7,055 nucleotides of DNA from Fidelibacterota bacterium (GCA_012963075.1 DTWI01000180.1:1-7055), one strand, 5' to 3'. Positions 1 through 5,920 are shown, counted from the first letter of the stretch. Made by a program: numbers and translations. The notes: generated from the sequence alone by a model not told the origin.

Positions 1-425
1 CTTTTGTTCTTTTCAATGAAACATATATGTATCGTGTTCAAAAATATTGGATTAAGGGTGAAAAAGCAGGAACCTCTGAGATTGTTATTGATAATTTACC
101 AGGATTTCCAGACAATATTTCATCGAACGGTAAAGGCATATATTGGATAGCGCTTTTCACCGTAAGAAATCTTTTGGTTGATAACACTGCAGACAAACCT
201 TTTATTCGAAAGATGATTGTAAGAATGCCAGAATCAATGCAGCCCCAACCCGAACCATATGGATTTGTTTTAGGAATTGATAGTGATGGTAATATAATTT
301 ATAATCTTCAAGATCCTTCTCAGGACGCTTATTCCCCAATAACAAGCGTAAAAGAAAAAAATGGGATTTTGTATTTTGGGAGCCTTACATATCCAGGGTT
401 TGCAAGGATAAAAGCTCCAAAATAA
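1..425 (+). CDS. Strictosidine synthase-like / SMP-30-type beta-propeller protein, C-terminal part
   Basis: This is the C-terminal 140 codons of a gene that begins before the window. The frame is open from base 3 through base 26, so the first ATG at 27 is an internal Met, not the start. The visible protein contains a stretch with KGEKAGTSE followed by DNLPGFPDNIS, then a YWIAL strand, and ends with a PYGFVLGIDSDGNI strand, ITSVKE and LYFGSL. This order is typical of the last blades of the six-bladed propeller of the strictosidine synthase/APMAP family, related to SMP-30 gluconolactonases. Bacterial members are usually presumed lactonase- or arylesterase-like hydrolases; no substrate can be inferred here, and catalytic or metal residues in the earlier blades lie outside the window. 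The stop codon is 5 nt from the recO start, so the two are probably co-transcribed, although no functional link is evident. Family assignment is fairly firm and the activity is unknown. Confidence 0.8.
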   Translation, partial: FVLFNETYMYRVQKYWIKGEKAGTSEIVIDNLPGFPDNISSNGKGIYWIALFTVRNLLVDNTADKPFIRKMIVRMPESMQPQPEPYGFVLGIDSDGNIIYNLQDPSQDAYSPITSVKEKNGILYFGSLTYPGFARIKAPK

Positions 426-430
426 TATTA

Positions 431-1105
431 ATGAAAGTTTCTACCCCTGCTATTGTCCTCAAAACCACTCTTTTTAAAGAATCAAGTTTAATTGCGCGAT
501 TATTTACTCTAGAAAAAGGTAAAAATTCTTATGTAATTAAGTCTGCCATGAGCCAAAAGTCCCCACTTAAATCTATTTATCAACAAATAAACGAAATAAA
601 GGTAAACTATACGCACAACAACAAAAGACAACTACAGCCAATTTATGATTCTAAATTATTAAATGGTTGGAACAGCATTAATTTTGATTTAAAAAAAATG
701 ATGCTTTGTTTATCAATAATTGAAATGATAGACAGAGGTTTTGATGAAGGCGATAGAGATACAGAGACATATTATCTCTTGAAAAATGTTCTTCATTATT
801 TTGATTTAGAACATAACGGGTATAACGATGCCTTCTATTTTTTTGTTTTACATTTTCTGAAAAATATTGGATATAATGTTATTGAAGCAAAAGAACATCC
901 AATCGTTAAAAGCTATTTATCACAAGACCAAAAATTGCTTCAACAATTAAAAGAAATTTATATTTCTAATTTTTTAGAGGAAAAAAATAAAAAACACATT
1001 TTTAATTATAATAAAAAAATTATGGCAAGCTTTATATCTGATTTAATTAGATATCACTTACCCGATATTAAATCTTTTGCTGTTGCCAAGGAAATTTTTC
1101 AGTAA
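431..1105 (+). CDS. recO: DNA repair protein RecO
   Basis: The 224-residue product matches RecO in length and layout. RecO acts in the RecFOR pathway, loading RecA onto SSB-coated single-stranded gaps. Residues about 1-75 form the N-terminal OB-fold, with the opening pattern PAIVLKTTLFKESSLIARLFT, then KGK and a basic SAMSQKSPLKS stretch that corresponds to the DNA-facing loop. The remainder is helical, ending in a YHLPDIKSFAVAKEIF segment typical of the RecO C-terminus. Only one Cys is present (in MMLCLS), so the four-Cys zinc site of some RecO proteins, such as that of Deinococcus, is absent. That site is often lost in the family. The start at 431 places the OB-fold strand at the usual position, but no SD sequence is close: an AAGGA near 404 is too far away. 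Translation is probably coupled to the upstream gene 5 nt away. The lysine- and asparagine-rich composition reflects the AT-rich genome. Confidence 0.85.
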   Translation: MKVSTPAIVLKTTLFKESSLIARLFTLEKGKNSYVIKSAMSQKSPLKSIYQQINEIKVNYTHNNKRQLQPIYDSKLLNGWNSINFDLKKMMLCLSIIEMIDRGFDEGDRDTETYYLLKNVLHYFDLEHNGYNDAFYFFVLHFLKNIGYNVIEAKEHPIVKSYLSQDQKLLQQLKEIYISNFLEEKNKKHIFNYNKKIMASFISDLIRYHLPDIKSFAVAKEIFQ

Positions 1106-1108
1106 AAA

Positions 1109-1390
1109 TTACTCAATTTTAAATACTTTTTCTCCAGGCCTGGCCATCTTTAACTTCTCTCTAGCAATTTTTTCAATATAATCTTCATCGAACTGTAATT
1201 TTTCAGATTCTTTTTGTAACTCTGCGATTTCTTGACGTAAAGAATTGATTTCTTGTTGAATGCCTAACTTTTCTTTCTTTATTTTCCACAAACTAATTAA
1301 TCCACGGTCACTGAAAAATAATAAAATTATACATCCTAAAGTTACTAGGATTAATAAAATGTTTGTTAGTCTAGGGGGTCTATTTTTCAT
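1109..1390 (-). CDS. ftsB: FtsB/DivIC-family cell-division protein
   Basis: The protein is a 93-residue bitopic membrane protein of the septum-formation-initiator family (FtsB in Gram-negatives, DivIC in Gram-positives). FtsB/DivIC binds FtsL and FtsQ/DivIB and helps activate septal peptidoglycan synthesis. Visible parts are a short basic cytoplasmic tail (KNRPPR), a transmembrane helix at about residues 9-26, and a charged heptad-like coiled coil at about 36-67. The C-terminal motif DEDYIEKIAREKLKMARPGEKVF is the family signature, here split as YIEKIAREKL and ARPGEKVF. Its ATG overlaps the enolase stop in an ATGA arrangement (1387-1390), and no SD sequence precedes it, so it is probably translated by coupled reinitiation behind eno. 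The eno-ftsB order matches that known in gammaproteobacteria, supporting the FtsB name; whether it is better called DivIC depends on the host envelope, which this window does not settle. Confidence 0.87.
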   Translation of the reverse strand: MKNRPPRLTNILLILVTLGCIILLFFSDRGLISLWKIKKEKLGIQQEINSLRQEIAELQKESEKLQFDEDYIEKIAREKLKMARPGEKVFKIE

Positions 1391-2667
1391 TTAATAAAAG
1401 AAAATTTTTTACCGAAATGATGAGGAGATAATTTTTCTTCTATTCTCAATAGTTGATTATATTTACTGGTACGATCTGTTCTACAAACAGAGCCAGTTTT
1501 TATCTGACCTCCTCCCATAGCAACGGAAAAATCAGCAATAAAAGTATCTTCTGTTTCTCCCGACCTATGAGAAATAATGAAATCATAATTATTATTTTTT
1601 GCTATGTGAATTGTTTCTATTGTTTCTGAAAGAGTACCTATTTGGTTCAGTTTAATTAGAATACTGTTCATTGTATTTTCACTAATTGCTTTATTTAATT
1701 TTTTTGGATTTGTTACCGTTAAGTCGTCCCCCACTATTTGAATTCTATCTCCAAGAGAAGCGTTTAGTTTTGTCCACCCTTTCCAATCGTTTTCGTCTAA
1801 GCCGTCTTCAATAGAAACAATTGGATATTGGTTTATAAGTTTTTCATAAAATTTAATCATTCCTTCATCATCTACGATTTGATTATCAAGAGTAAGATGG
1901 TATTTCTTATCTTGATAAAGACTAGACGCTGCAACGTCTAAAGCAAGAAATACGTCTTTCCCAGTTTTATAGATAGTTTTCTCTATTGCATTTAACAACA
2001 ACTCTATAGCATGTTCGTTGGATTGCAACTGTGGTGCAAACCCTCCTTCATCACCAACCGTAGTAGCTAAGCCATTAGATTTTAGCTCTTTTTTTAGCTC
2101 ATGAAAGATTTCAACGCCCATTCGTATTGCTTCGGAGAAAGAGCTTGCTCCAGCAGGGAAAAGCATAATTTCTTGTATGTCAGAGCCCCCATCTGCATGC
2201 ATCCCGCCGTTTAATACATTAATCATAGGAACTGGCAATATAGTACTGTCTTTATTGAGATAATGATATAATGGACAATTATAAAATTTAGAGGAAGCAA
2301 CAGCACATGCCATTGATACTCCCAAAATAGCATTAGCCCCACAATTGCTTTTGTTTTCTGTGCCATCAGTTTCTAACAAAATTTGATCTATTGTGTTTTG
2401 TTGATCAGCTCTTTTCCCAATTAATTGTGGTTGAAGTACATCAACCACATTCGTAATTGCTTTTCTAACTTCTTTTCCGTGAAATCTTTTATTATCATTA
2501 TCTCTTAGCTCAAGAGCTTCAAATTTTCCTATAGACGCTCCGGAAGGGACTGCAGCTCTACCAGAACAATGCCCAACACCAACTTCTACTTCAATTGTTG
2601 GATTTCCTCTCGAATCTAAAATTTGTCGAGAATATATTTTTTTGATTATTGGATAATTTTCAATCAT
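1387..2667 (-). CDS. eno: Enolase (phosphopyruvate hydratase)
   Basis: Enolase interconverts 2-phosphoglycerate and phosphoenolpyruvate in the cytoplasm (glycolysis and gluconeogenesis). The 426-residue length is normal. The ARQILDSRGNP-type opening appears as SRQILDSRGNPT at 13-24. The mobile SGASIG loop is at 42-47, and H157 and E166 lie in the GGMHADGGSDIQE segment. E207 is in GDEGG, the three Mg ligands are D244, E287 and D314, the base K339 is in ILIKLNQ, SHRSGETED is at 366-374 and K390 is in GQIKTGS. All catalytic and metal residues are therefore present. Differences from common enolases include HADGG where HADNN or HANNN is usual, and DVAASS where DVAASE is usual. It is the first gene of a two-gene unit with ftsB, with a 4-nt overlap. 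No SD sequence precedes the ATG; the upstream region carries a consensus -10 on this strand. The protein is expected to be abundant. Confidence 0.98.
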   Translation of the reverse strand: MIENYPIIKKIYSRQILDSRGNPTIEVEVGVGHCSGRAAVPSGASIGKFEALELRDNDNKRFHGKEVRKAITNVVDVLQPQLIGKRADQQNTIDQILLETDGTENKSNCGANAILGVSMACAVASSKFYNCPLYHYLNKDSTILPVPMINVLNGGMHADGGSDIQEIMLFPAGASSFSEAIRMGVEIFHELKKELKSNGLATTVGDEGGFAPQLQSNEHAIELLLNAIEKTIYKTGKDVFLALDVAASSLYQDKKYHLTLDNQIVDDEGMIKFYEKLINQYPIVSIEDGLDENDWKGWTKLNASLGDRIQIVGDDLTVTNPKKLNKAISENTMNSILIKLNQIGTLSETIETIHIAKNNNYDFIISHRSGETEDTFIADFSVAMGGGQIKTGSVCRTDRTSKYNQLLRIEEKLSPHHFGKKFSFIK

Positions 2668-2691
2668 ATTTCAATTTAGTTCTTTTGATTT

Positions 2692-2697
2692 ATTATA
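2692..2697 (-). promoter_or_regulatory. Candidate -10 element for eno-ftsB
   Basis: Read on the minus strand, this is a perfect TATAAT located 24 nt upstream of the enolase ATG. It would give a start near 2685 and a leader of under 20 nt. The best -35 at 17-nt spacing is TGTAAA, only three of six consensus matches, so the call rests on the -10 and on its position. In AT-rich DNA such a match can occur by chance. Confidence 0.4.
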
Positions 2698-2732
2698 TAA
2701 AAGATTTCGTTAATTTTACACCTAATTGCTGA

Positions 2733-2829
2733 TTTTAATAAAAATTTAATTTTAATAAAAAGGTTGATTTGTGAAAAAATAGGGATTATTATTATAAAAA
2801 AGTGAAAATATGCAAACTTTTAATAAAAA
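2733..2829. repeat. Three perfect copies of a 12-mer in the divergent promoter region
   Basis: TTTTAATAAAAA occurs at 2733-2744, 2750-2761 and 2818-2829, all in the same orientation. The first two copies are offset by 17 nt. The second ends 2 nt before the candidate -35 at 2764, the position expected of an A/T-rich UP element. The copies could also be operator half-sites. The low complexity of the region is a caution, because A/T runs recur easily in such DNA. Confidence 0.45.
2764..2792 (+). promoter_or_regulatory. Candidate distal promoter of the small membrane-protein pair
   Basis: TTGATT at 2764-2769 and TATTAT at 2787-2792 are separated by 17 nt, matching 9 of 12 housekeeping sigma consensus positions with ideal spacing. 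An A/T-rich 12-mer sits just upstream as a possible UP element. A start near 2799 would produce a leader of about 130 nt that contains the terminator-like hairpin at 2851-2901. A second candidate at 2876-2904 scores equally well, so the true start is open. Confidence 0.4.
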
Positions 2830-2850
2830 TGATCATATTGACATGATTAC

Positions 2851-2901
2851 AAAAGGGGGGACAAAGCCTATTGTTTTGTTAGGGAATTTGTCTCTTTTTT
2901 T
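2851..2901 (+). promoter_or_regulatory. Terminator-like hairpin in the leader of the small genes (possible attenuator)
   Basis: Bases 2851-2865 can pair with 2887-2901 over 15 contiguous positions, including four G-U pairs. The core is GGGACAAA against TTTGTCTC, and the U run at 2895-2901 directly follows that core. The 21-nt loop holds an inner CCTA/TAGG stem (2867-2870 with 2880-2883). No gene on this strand lies upstream, so the structure has no obvious message to end; if transcription begins near 2799 it would act as leader termination. The stem is AU- and GU-rich, so strength is uncertain. No known riboswitch class was recognised. Confidence 0.4.
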
Positions 2902-2904
2902 AAT
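2876..2904 (+). promoter_or_regulatory. Candidate proximal promoter of the small membrane-protein pair
   Basis: TTGTTA at 2876-2881 and TTTAAT at 2899-2904 are spaced by 17 nt and match 9 of 12 consensus positions. A start near 2911 would leave about 17 nt before the ATG, including the whole SD sequence, and would bypass the hairpin at 2851-2901. It overlaps that hairpin, so at most one of the two interpretations may be functional under a given condition. Confidence 0.3.
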
Positions 2905-2927
2905 TTAACTAATCAAGGAGGAATAAC

Positions 2928-3134
2928 ATGGCTTCATGGGATTCAATGCTAGGCGGTGCTTTAAGTGGTTTAACTAGTGTAGTTAAGGCTGCAATCATAT
3001 TTTTTGTGTTTGCAAACGTACTATTCAACACTGGACTGGATCCACTAGGCGGCATTGCTAGCTTAGTTGATGCTTTCACAAATAACGGACTAACAGGATT
3101 ACTAGTATTAGTAGTCTTCTTGTCTTGGTTATAA
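2928..3134 (+). CDS. Small two-helix membrane protein, first of a paralogous pair
   Basis: The family is not recognised. The 68-residue protein has a short amphipathic N-terminus containing a GALSG motif. A hydrophobic segment follows at about residues 18-33, then a Gly/Asp-containing turn with GGIASLVDAF. A second hydrophobic segment at about 55-68 runs to the very C-terminus, ending SWL without charged residues. It has no cleavable signal peptide that can be seen and no Cys. It aligns without gaps to the product of the next gene, sharing A11-L12-S13, L15-T16, L32-F33, G41, I43-A44-S45, N53-G54-L55, G57-L58 and W67. A near-perfect SD, AAGGAGG at 2915-2921, lies 6 nt before the ATG and argues for a real, highly translated gene. 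Possibilities include a membrane-embedded structural subunit, a pore or holin-like protein, or a filament subunit. The second helix lacks the acidic residue of ATP synthase subunit c. Function is unknown. Confidence 0.85.
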   Translation: MASWDSMLGGALSGLTSVVKAAIIFFVFANVLFNTGLDPLGGIASLVDAFTNNGLTGLLVLVVFLSWL

Positions 3135-3161
3135 ATTTGGGTTAGTGCATTAATCGATAAA

Positions 3162-3193
3162 ATATAGGGGTTCTGTATTAAGAGCCCCTATAT
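3162..3193 (+). other. Strong intercistronic RNA hairpin between the two small genes
   Basis: Bases 3162-3174 pair with 3181-3193 over 13 positions with one G-U pair; the outer core is TATAGGGG/CCCCTATA and the loop is GTATTA. It is followed by an A-rich stretch, not a T run, so it is not a canonical intrinsic terminator. It ends 9 nt before the AAGGAG of the second gene. Known roles for such elements are 3'-end protection after processing, or tuning of relative expression within an operon; either is inference here. Confidence 0.7.
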
Positions 3194-3215
3194 AAAAAGT
3201 TTAAGGAGAAAAACA

Positions 3216-3428
3216 ATGAACAATGCTTTAAAAATAGTCACTGATGCTCTTAGTTCGCTAACAGACTTAGCAATTCATTTGCTTGTTGCAGGGGTAATTA
3301 TTGGTATCTTATTCGGTGACATGTTTGGTGTAATTGGAAATATTGCATCTGTAATGGCTTCAGTTGGTGATAATGGTCTTGCGGGATTAATTACTATCTT
3401 AATTGTTGCAATGTGGATGAAGAAATAA
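3216..3428 (+). CDS. Small two-helix membrane protein, second of a paralogous pair
   Basis: The 70-residue protein is a diverged paralogue of the preceding gene product. It shows 19 identities over 68 gap-free positions by eye, including ALSSLT at 11-16, ILF at 31-33, GNIAS at 41-45, NGLAGL at 53-58 and W67. Two hydrophobic segments (about 18-34 and 54-68) flank a loop with Gly and Asp. It differs at the end by a positively charged KK tail, which by the positive-inside tendency would place the C-terminus in the cytoplasm and suggests a hairpin with both ends inside. The SD AAGGAG at 3203-3208 lies 7 nt before the ATG. The gene is followed by a clear intrinsic terminator, so the pair forms its own transcription unit. 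No known family or function is recognised; an oligomeric membrane or filament subunit made as two variants is a reasonable guess only. Confidence 0.85.
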   Translation: MNNALKIVTDALSSLTDLAIHLLVAGVIIGILFGDMFGVIGNIASVMASVGDNGLAGLITILIVAMWMKK

Positions 3429-3463
3429 TTATTATTTCATAGTCTAATTTTCAATAAAAAAAT

Positions 3464-3500
3464 AAAGGGCTCAACTTTTGGGCCCTTTTACTCTTATTTT
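3464..3500 (+). terminator. Intrinsic terminator after the small membrane-protein pair
   Basis: AAAGGGCTC at 3464-3472 pairs with GGGCCCTTT at 3480-3488 as a 9-bp stem with one G-U pair and a 7-nt loop (AACTTTT). A T-rich tail continues to 3500. It begins 35 nt after the second small gene and separates that unit from the amidase gene. Confidence 0.85.
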
Positions 3501-3505
3501 ATGAT
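3500..3505 (+). promoter_or_regulatory. Candidate -10 element for the amidase-folC unit
   Basis: TATGAT (five of six consensus positions) lies in the only stretch between the terminator and the amidase gene. The -35 region would fall inside the terminator stem and matches poorly. Transcription would start near 3512, giving a leader of only a few nt before the ATG at 3517. This would explain the missing SD sequence but is speculative. Confidence 0.25.
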
Positions 3506-3516
3506 AATTTCATGTG

Positions 3517-4683
3517 ATGAAATTATTTAAATCTATATATCCTTTTTTTTATTATCTGCTGTTTATATCTTGGTGCTTTGCCTCTACTCAAGGAACAATT
3601 AAAATTATTGATTCCAATAACCTCCTCATCGGGAAAGCAAACTATAGCAAAGAACATAAATATTATATCTCTGTTAATAGTTTTTCTGATGTCTTACTAA
3701 ATAAAAATTTTACCAATAATAATACTGAGAAAATTGTTATTTATTTTGGGGATACTAAAATTAAAATTACCGCTAATATACCATTTGTTATTATTAATGA
3801 TAAAGCTTACCAGTTACAGAACAACGTTTTCCAAAGAAAGGGAGAATATTATGTTCCCTTGGATGATTTGTTAAATCTTCTAACTCAACAGACAAACACA
3901 GATTACTCTATGGATTATGCTTCTATGTCTATTAGGCTGGGTAGTGTTATTCAGAATATTCCTATAGATAAAACGACCGATTTAAATAAAGAAAAAAAGA
4001 AATGGCAGTTTGATACGATTATTATTGATCCTGGTCATGGCGGAAAAGATCCAGGTTCAATAGGATATAAAGGTACCAAAGAAAAAGACATTGCTTTAGA
4101 TGTCTCAAAGCGTTTGGCAAAAAAAATACAAAAAAATTTAAGAGTTAAAACTATTTTAACTAGAGATGAAGATGTTTTTATGCATGTGCACGATCGAACA
4201 AAATTTGCTAATGAAAATAAAGGAGATTTATTTATTAGTATTCATATAAACTCCAACGAAAGTAGAAGACCATATGGCTTCGAAACTTATCTTTTAAGGC
4301 CTGGGAGAAATCAAGAAGCAATTAACGTAGCGTTGCGAGAAAATTCTGTGATTGAATTAGAAGGAACCGAATTTAAAGAATTAACTGATGAACAGTTAAT
4401 CCAAGCTACAATCGCTCAAAGCGGATTTGTACAGTACAGTGAAAAATTTGCAGCTTTAGTCCAGGAAGAAATTGGTAAAAGAGTACAAAGTAAAAATTTA
4501 GGCGTAAAACAAGCCGGTTTTTATGTTTTAATGGGCGCTTCAATGCCGAATGTTTTAATTGAGCTTGGTTTTATATCAAATCCTAATGAAGAAAAAAAAT
4601 TGAACAGTTCTAGGTATAGAGACATGCTTGCTACATCTATTTACCATGCTATTTTAAGGTATCAGAAAATATTAAATGATTAA
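3517..4683 (+). CDS. Secreted N-acetylmuramoyl-L-alanine amidase (Amidase_3) with N-terminal beta domain
   Basis: This zinc amidase cleaves the MurNAc-L-Ala bond of peptidoglycan and acts outside the cytoplasmic membrane. The 388-residue product starts with a signal peptide (MKLFKSIY, a hydrophobic core to about residue 19, and a likely cleavage near CFA-STQ at 22-24). Residues about 27-145 resemble the beta-rich copper-amine-oxidase-N-like domain often found before amidases, including a YYVPLDDLL segment. The catalytic Amidase_3 domain spans about 166-384. Zinc ligands are H174 (in IDPGHGG), E189 (in KEKD) and H243 (in SIHIN), and the catalytic Glu is E349 in NVLIELGFISN. All are present, so the enzyme should be active. 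The ATG at 3517 is preferred; an in-frame GTG at 3514 would add one residue. Neither has an SD sequence. The gene overlaps folC by 8 nt. AmiC-like and CwlD/LytC-like roles cannot be separated from sequence alone. Confidence 0.92.
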   Translation: MKLFKSIYPFFYYLLFISWCFASTQGTIKIIDSNNLLIGKANYSKEHKYYISVNSFSDVLLNKNFTNNNTEKIVIYFGDTKIKITANIPFVIINDKAYQLQNNVFQRKGEYYVPLDDLLNLLTQQTNTDYSMDYASMSIRLGSVIQNIPIDKTTDLNKEKKKWQFDTIIIDPGHGGKDPGSIGYKGTKEKDIALDVSKRLAKKIQKNLRVKTILTRDEDVFMHVHDRTKFANENKGDLFISIHINSNESRRPYGFETYLLRPGRNQEAINVALRENSVIELEGTEFKELTDEQLIQATIAQSGFVQYSEKFAALVQEEIGKRVQSKNLGVKQAGFYVLMGASMPNVLIELGFISNPNEEKKLNSSRYRDMLATSIYHAILRYQKILND

Positions 4684-5920
4684 TCCGACTTTAGAATTTT
4701 TATACGGACTTCATAATCGTGGAATTAAGTTAGGTTTAAAAAATATAAGCGATTTTTTAGGCTTGTGTGATAATCCCCATAATAAAATTAAAACTATTCA
4801 TCTTGCTGGGACTAATGGTAAGGGCTCAACAGCCTCTATTTTAGCAAAAATTTTACAAGAAAATGGTCAACAAGTTGGACTTTATACTTCTCCTCATTTA
4901 GTTCGATTTAATGAGAGAATTCGAATCAATGGTTGTCCAATATCAGATCAAGAAATAATTGATTTTATTCAACAACACCAAAAAACGATTATGGATAGTT
5001 CCATTACTTTCTTTGAAGCAACTACTGCCCTTGCATTTACCTATTTTGAACGAAATAATGTAGATGTTGCCATTATAGAAACAGGGCTTGGGGGAAGACT
5101 AGACTCAACCAATGTTATTAGACCAATTCAAACTATTATTACAGAGATTGATTATGATCATACGCATATTTTGGGAGAATCTATTGAGCTTATTGCTAGT
5201 GAAAAATGTGGTATTTTTAAAAAAAATACCCCAGCATTAACAAGCAATTCAAATAAAGAGGTTTTAAGTGTGATAAAATATTGTGCACATGAAAAACAAT
5301 CACCTTTAACATTAATTGATAAAAATAAATCAATGATCATAAAACATACCCCTCAATCAATTTCTTTTTTATACAATGAAACAAAACTTGTTTTACCCCA
5401 AGCAGGTTCTTATCAAAAAAACAATGCTATTTTAGCAATAGAAACATGTAAAGCGCATTTTCCTAAAATTAATATGTTAGAAATACAATCCAGTTTAAAA
5501 AAATGGATTTGGCCAGGAAGAATGCAAATAATGGCAGAAAATATTTTTTATGATGTAGCTCATAATGCTAATGCCATTGAAAAATTATCTCAAGACCTAT
5601 ATTCAATTTATAATAAAAAACCAATAGGGTTATTAATTTTGAAAAATGACAAACTTACTGACAAACTTTTAACTCTTTTATATAATGAGTTTGAAGAATT
5701 AATAATATCTACAATAGATTCAAAAGACATTCTACAAAAAGACGATATTTTAGATAATAATCAATTACAACAATTTAAATTTGTTGATAATATTACAGAG
5801 GCATTATTAGAAATTCAATCTATAGACTATAATGGTCCAAAAGTAATTTTTGGTAGCCACCATATTGCGAAGGAGTTGTATAAATTTTTTGATTTTTCCT
5901 TTGACAACGGTAGAATATAA
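4676..5920 (+). CDS. folC: Folylpolyglutamate synthase / dihydrofolate synthase
   Basis: FolC adds glutamate to folates with ATP and in many bacteria also joins Glu to dihydropteroate. The 414-residue length fits. Visible motifs are the Mur-ligase-type P-loop GTNGKGST at 45-52, TSPHL at 71-75 and RFNERIRING at 77-86. E114 lies in FFEATTALAF, ETGLGGRLDSTNV at 135-147 and DHTHILG at 161-167. EKCGIFKK is at 176-183, with the expected carbamylated-type Lys at 177. WPGRMQ is at 279-284 and DVAHN at 293-297. GSYQKNNA at 244-251 has Tyr where His is common. The start ATG lies inside the amidase stop region (ATGATTAA), and only a distant AAGG at 4656-4659 precedes it, so translation is probably coupled to the amidase. 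The presence of dihydrofolate synthase activity cannot be judged without folate-biosynthesis genes, none of which are in the window. Confidence 0.95.
   Translation: MINPTLEFLYGLHNRGIKLGLKNISDFLGLCDNPHNKIKTIHLAGTNGKGSTASILAKILQENGQQVGLYTSPHLVRFNERIRINGCPISDQEIIDFIQQHQKTIMDSSITFFEATTALAFTYFERNNVDVAIIETGLGGRLDSTNVIRPIQTIITEIDYDHTHILGESIELIASEKCGIFKKNTPALTSNSNKEVLSVIKYCAHEKQSPLTLIDKNKSMIIKHTPQSISFLYNETKLVLPQAGSYQKNNAILAIETCKAHFPKINMLEIQSSLKKWIWPGRMQIMAENIFYDVAHNANAIEKLSQDLYSIYNKKPIGLLILKNDKLTDKLLTLLYNEFEELIISTIDSKDILQKDDILDNNQLQQFKFVDNITEALLEIQSIDYNGPKVIFGSHHIAKELYKFFDFSFDNGRI

Noticed and set aside
27..29. ATG at 27 as start of the first gene
   Set aside because: The frame is open to the left window edge and the residues before Met fit the propeller family, so the gene is truncated by the window.
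1134..1143. Perfect 10-bp palindrome CCAGGCCTGG in ftsB
   Set aside because: It lies in coding sequence for the conserved ARPG motif and is explained by those codons; no second copy or flanking structure was seen.
2838..2843. Perfect TTGACA as -35 of the small-gene promoter
   Set aside because: No -10-like hexamer occurs 16-18 nt downstream (the bases there are around ACAAAG), so it was not used.
2928..3428. Small proteins as ATP synthase subunit c
   Set aside because: Length and two-helix shape fit, but the second helix has no Asp or Glu in its middle in either protein, and no other atp genes are nearby.
2928..3428. Small proteins as a two-peptide or circular bacteriocin
   Set aside because: Hydrophobicity, pairing and a GxxxG-like motif are suggestive, but there is no leader with a double-Gly site, no transporter, no maturation enzyme and no immunity gene; the neighbours are housekeeping genes.
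3547..3582. Lipoprotein signal at Cys20 of the amidase
   Set aside because: The residues before Cys are I-S-W; Trp at -1 is not compatible with a lipobox, so an ordinary signal peptide is preferred.
5158..5340. Reverse-strand open frame inside folC
   Set aside because: It has no recognisable domain or SD and lies wholly within a well-supported gene on the other strand.
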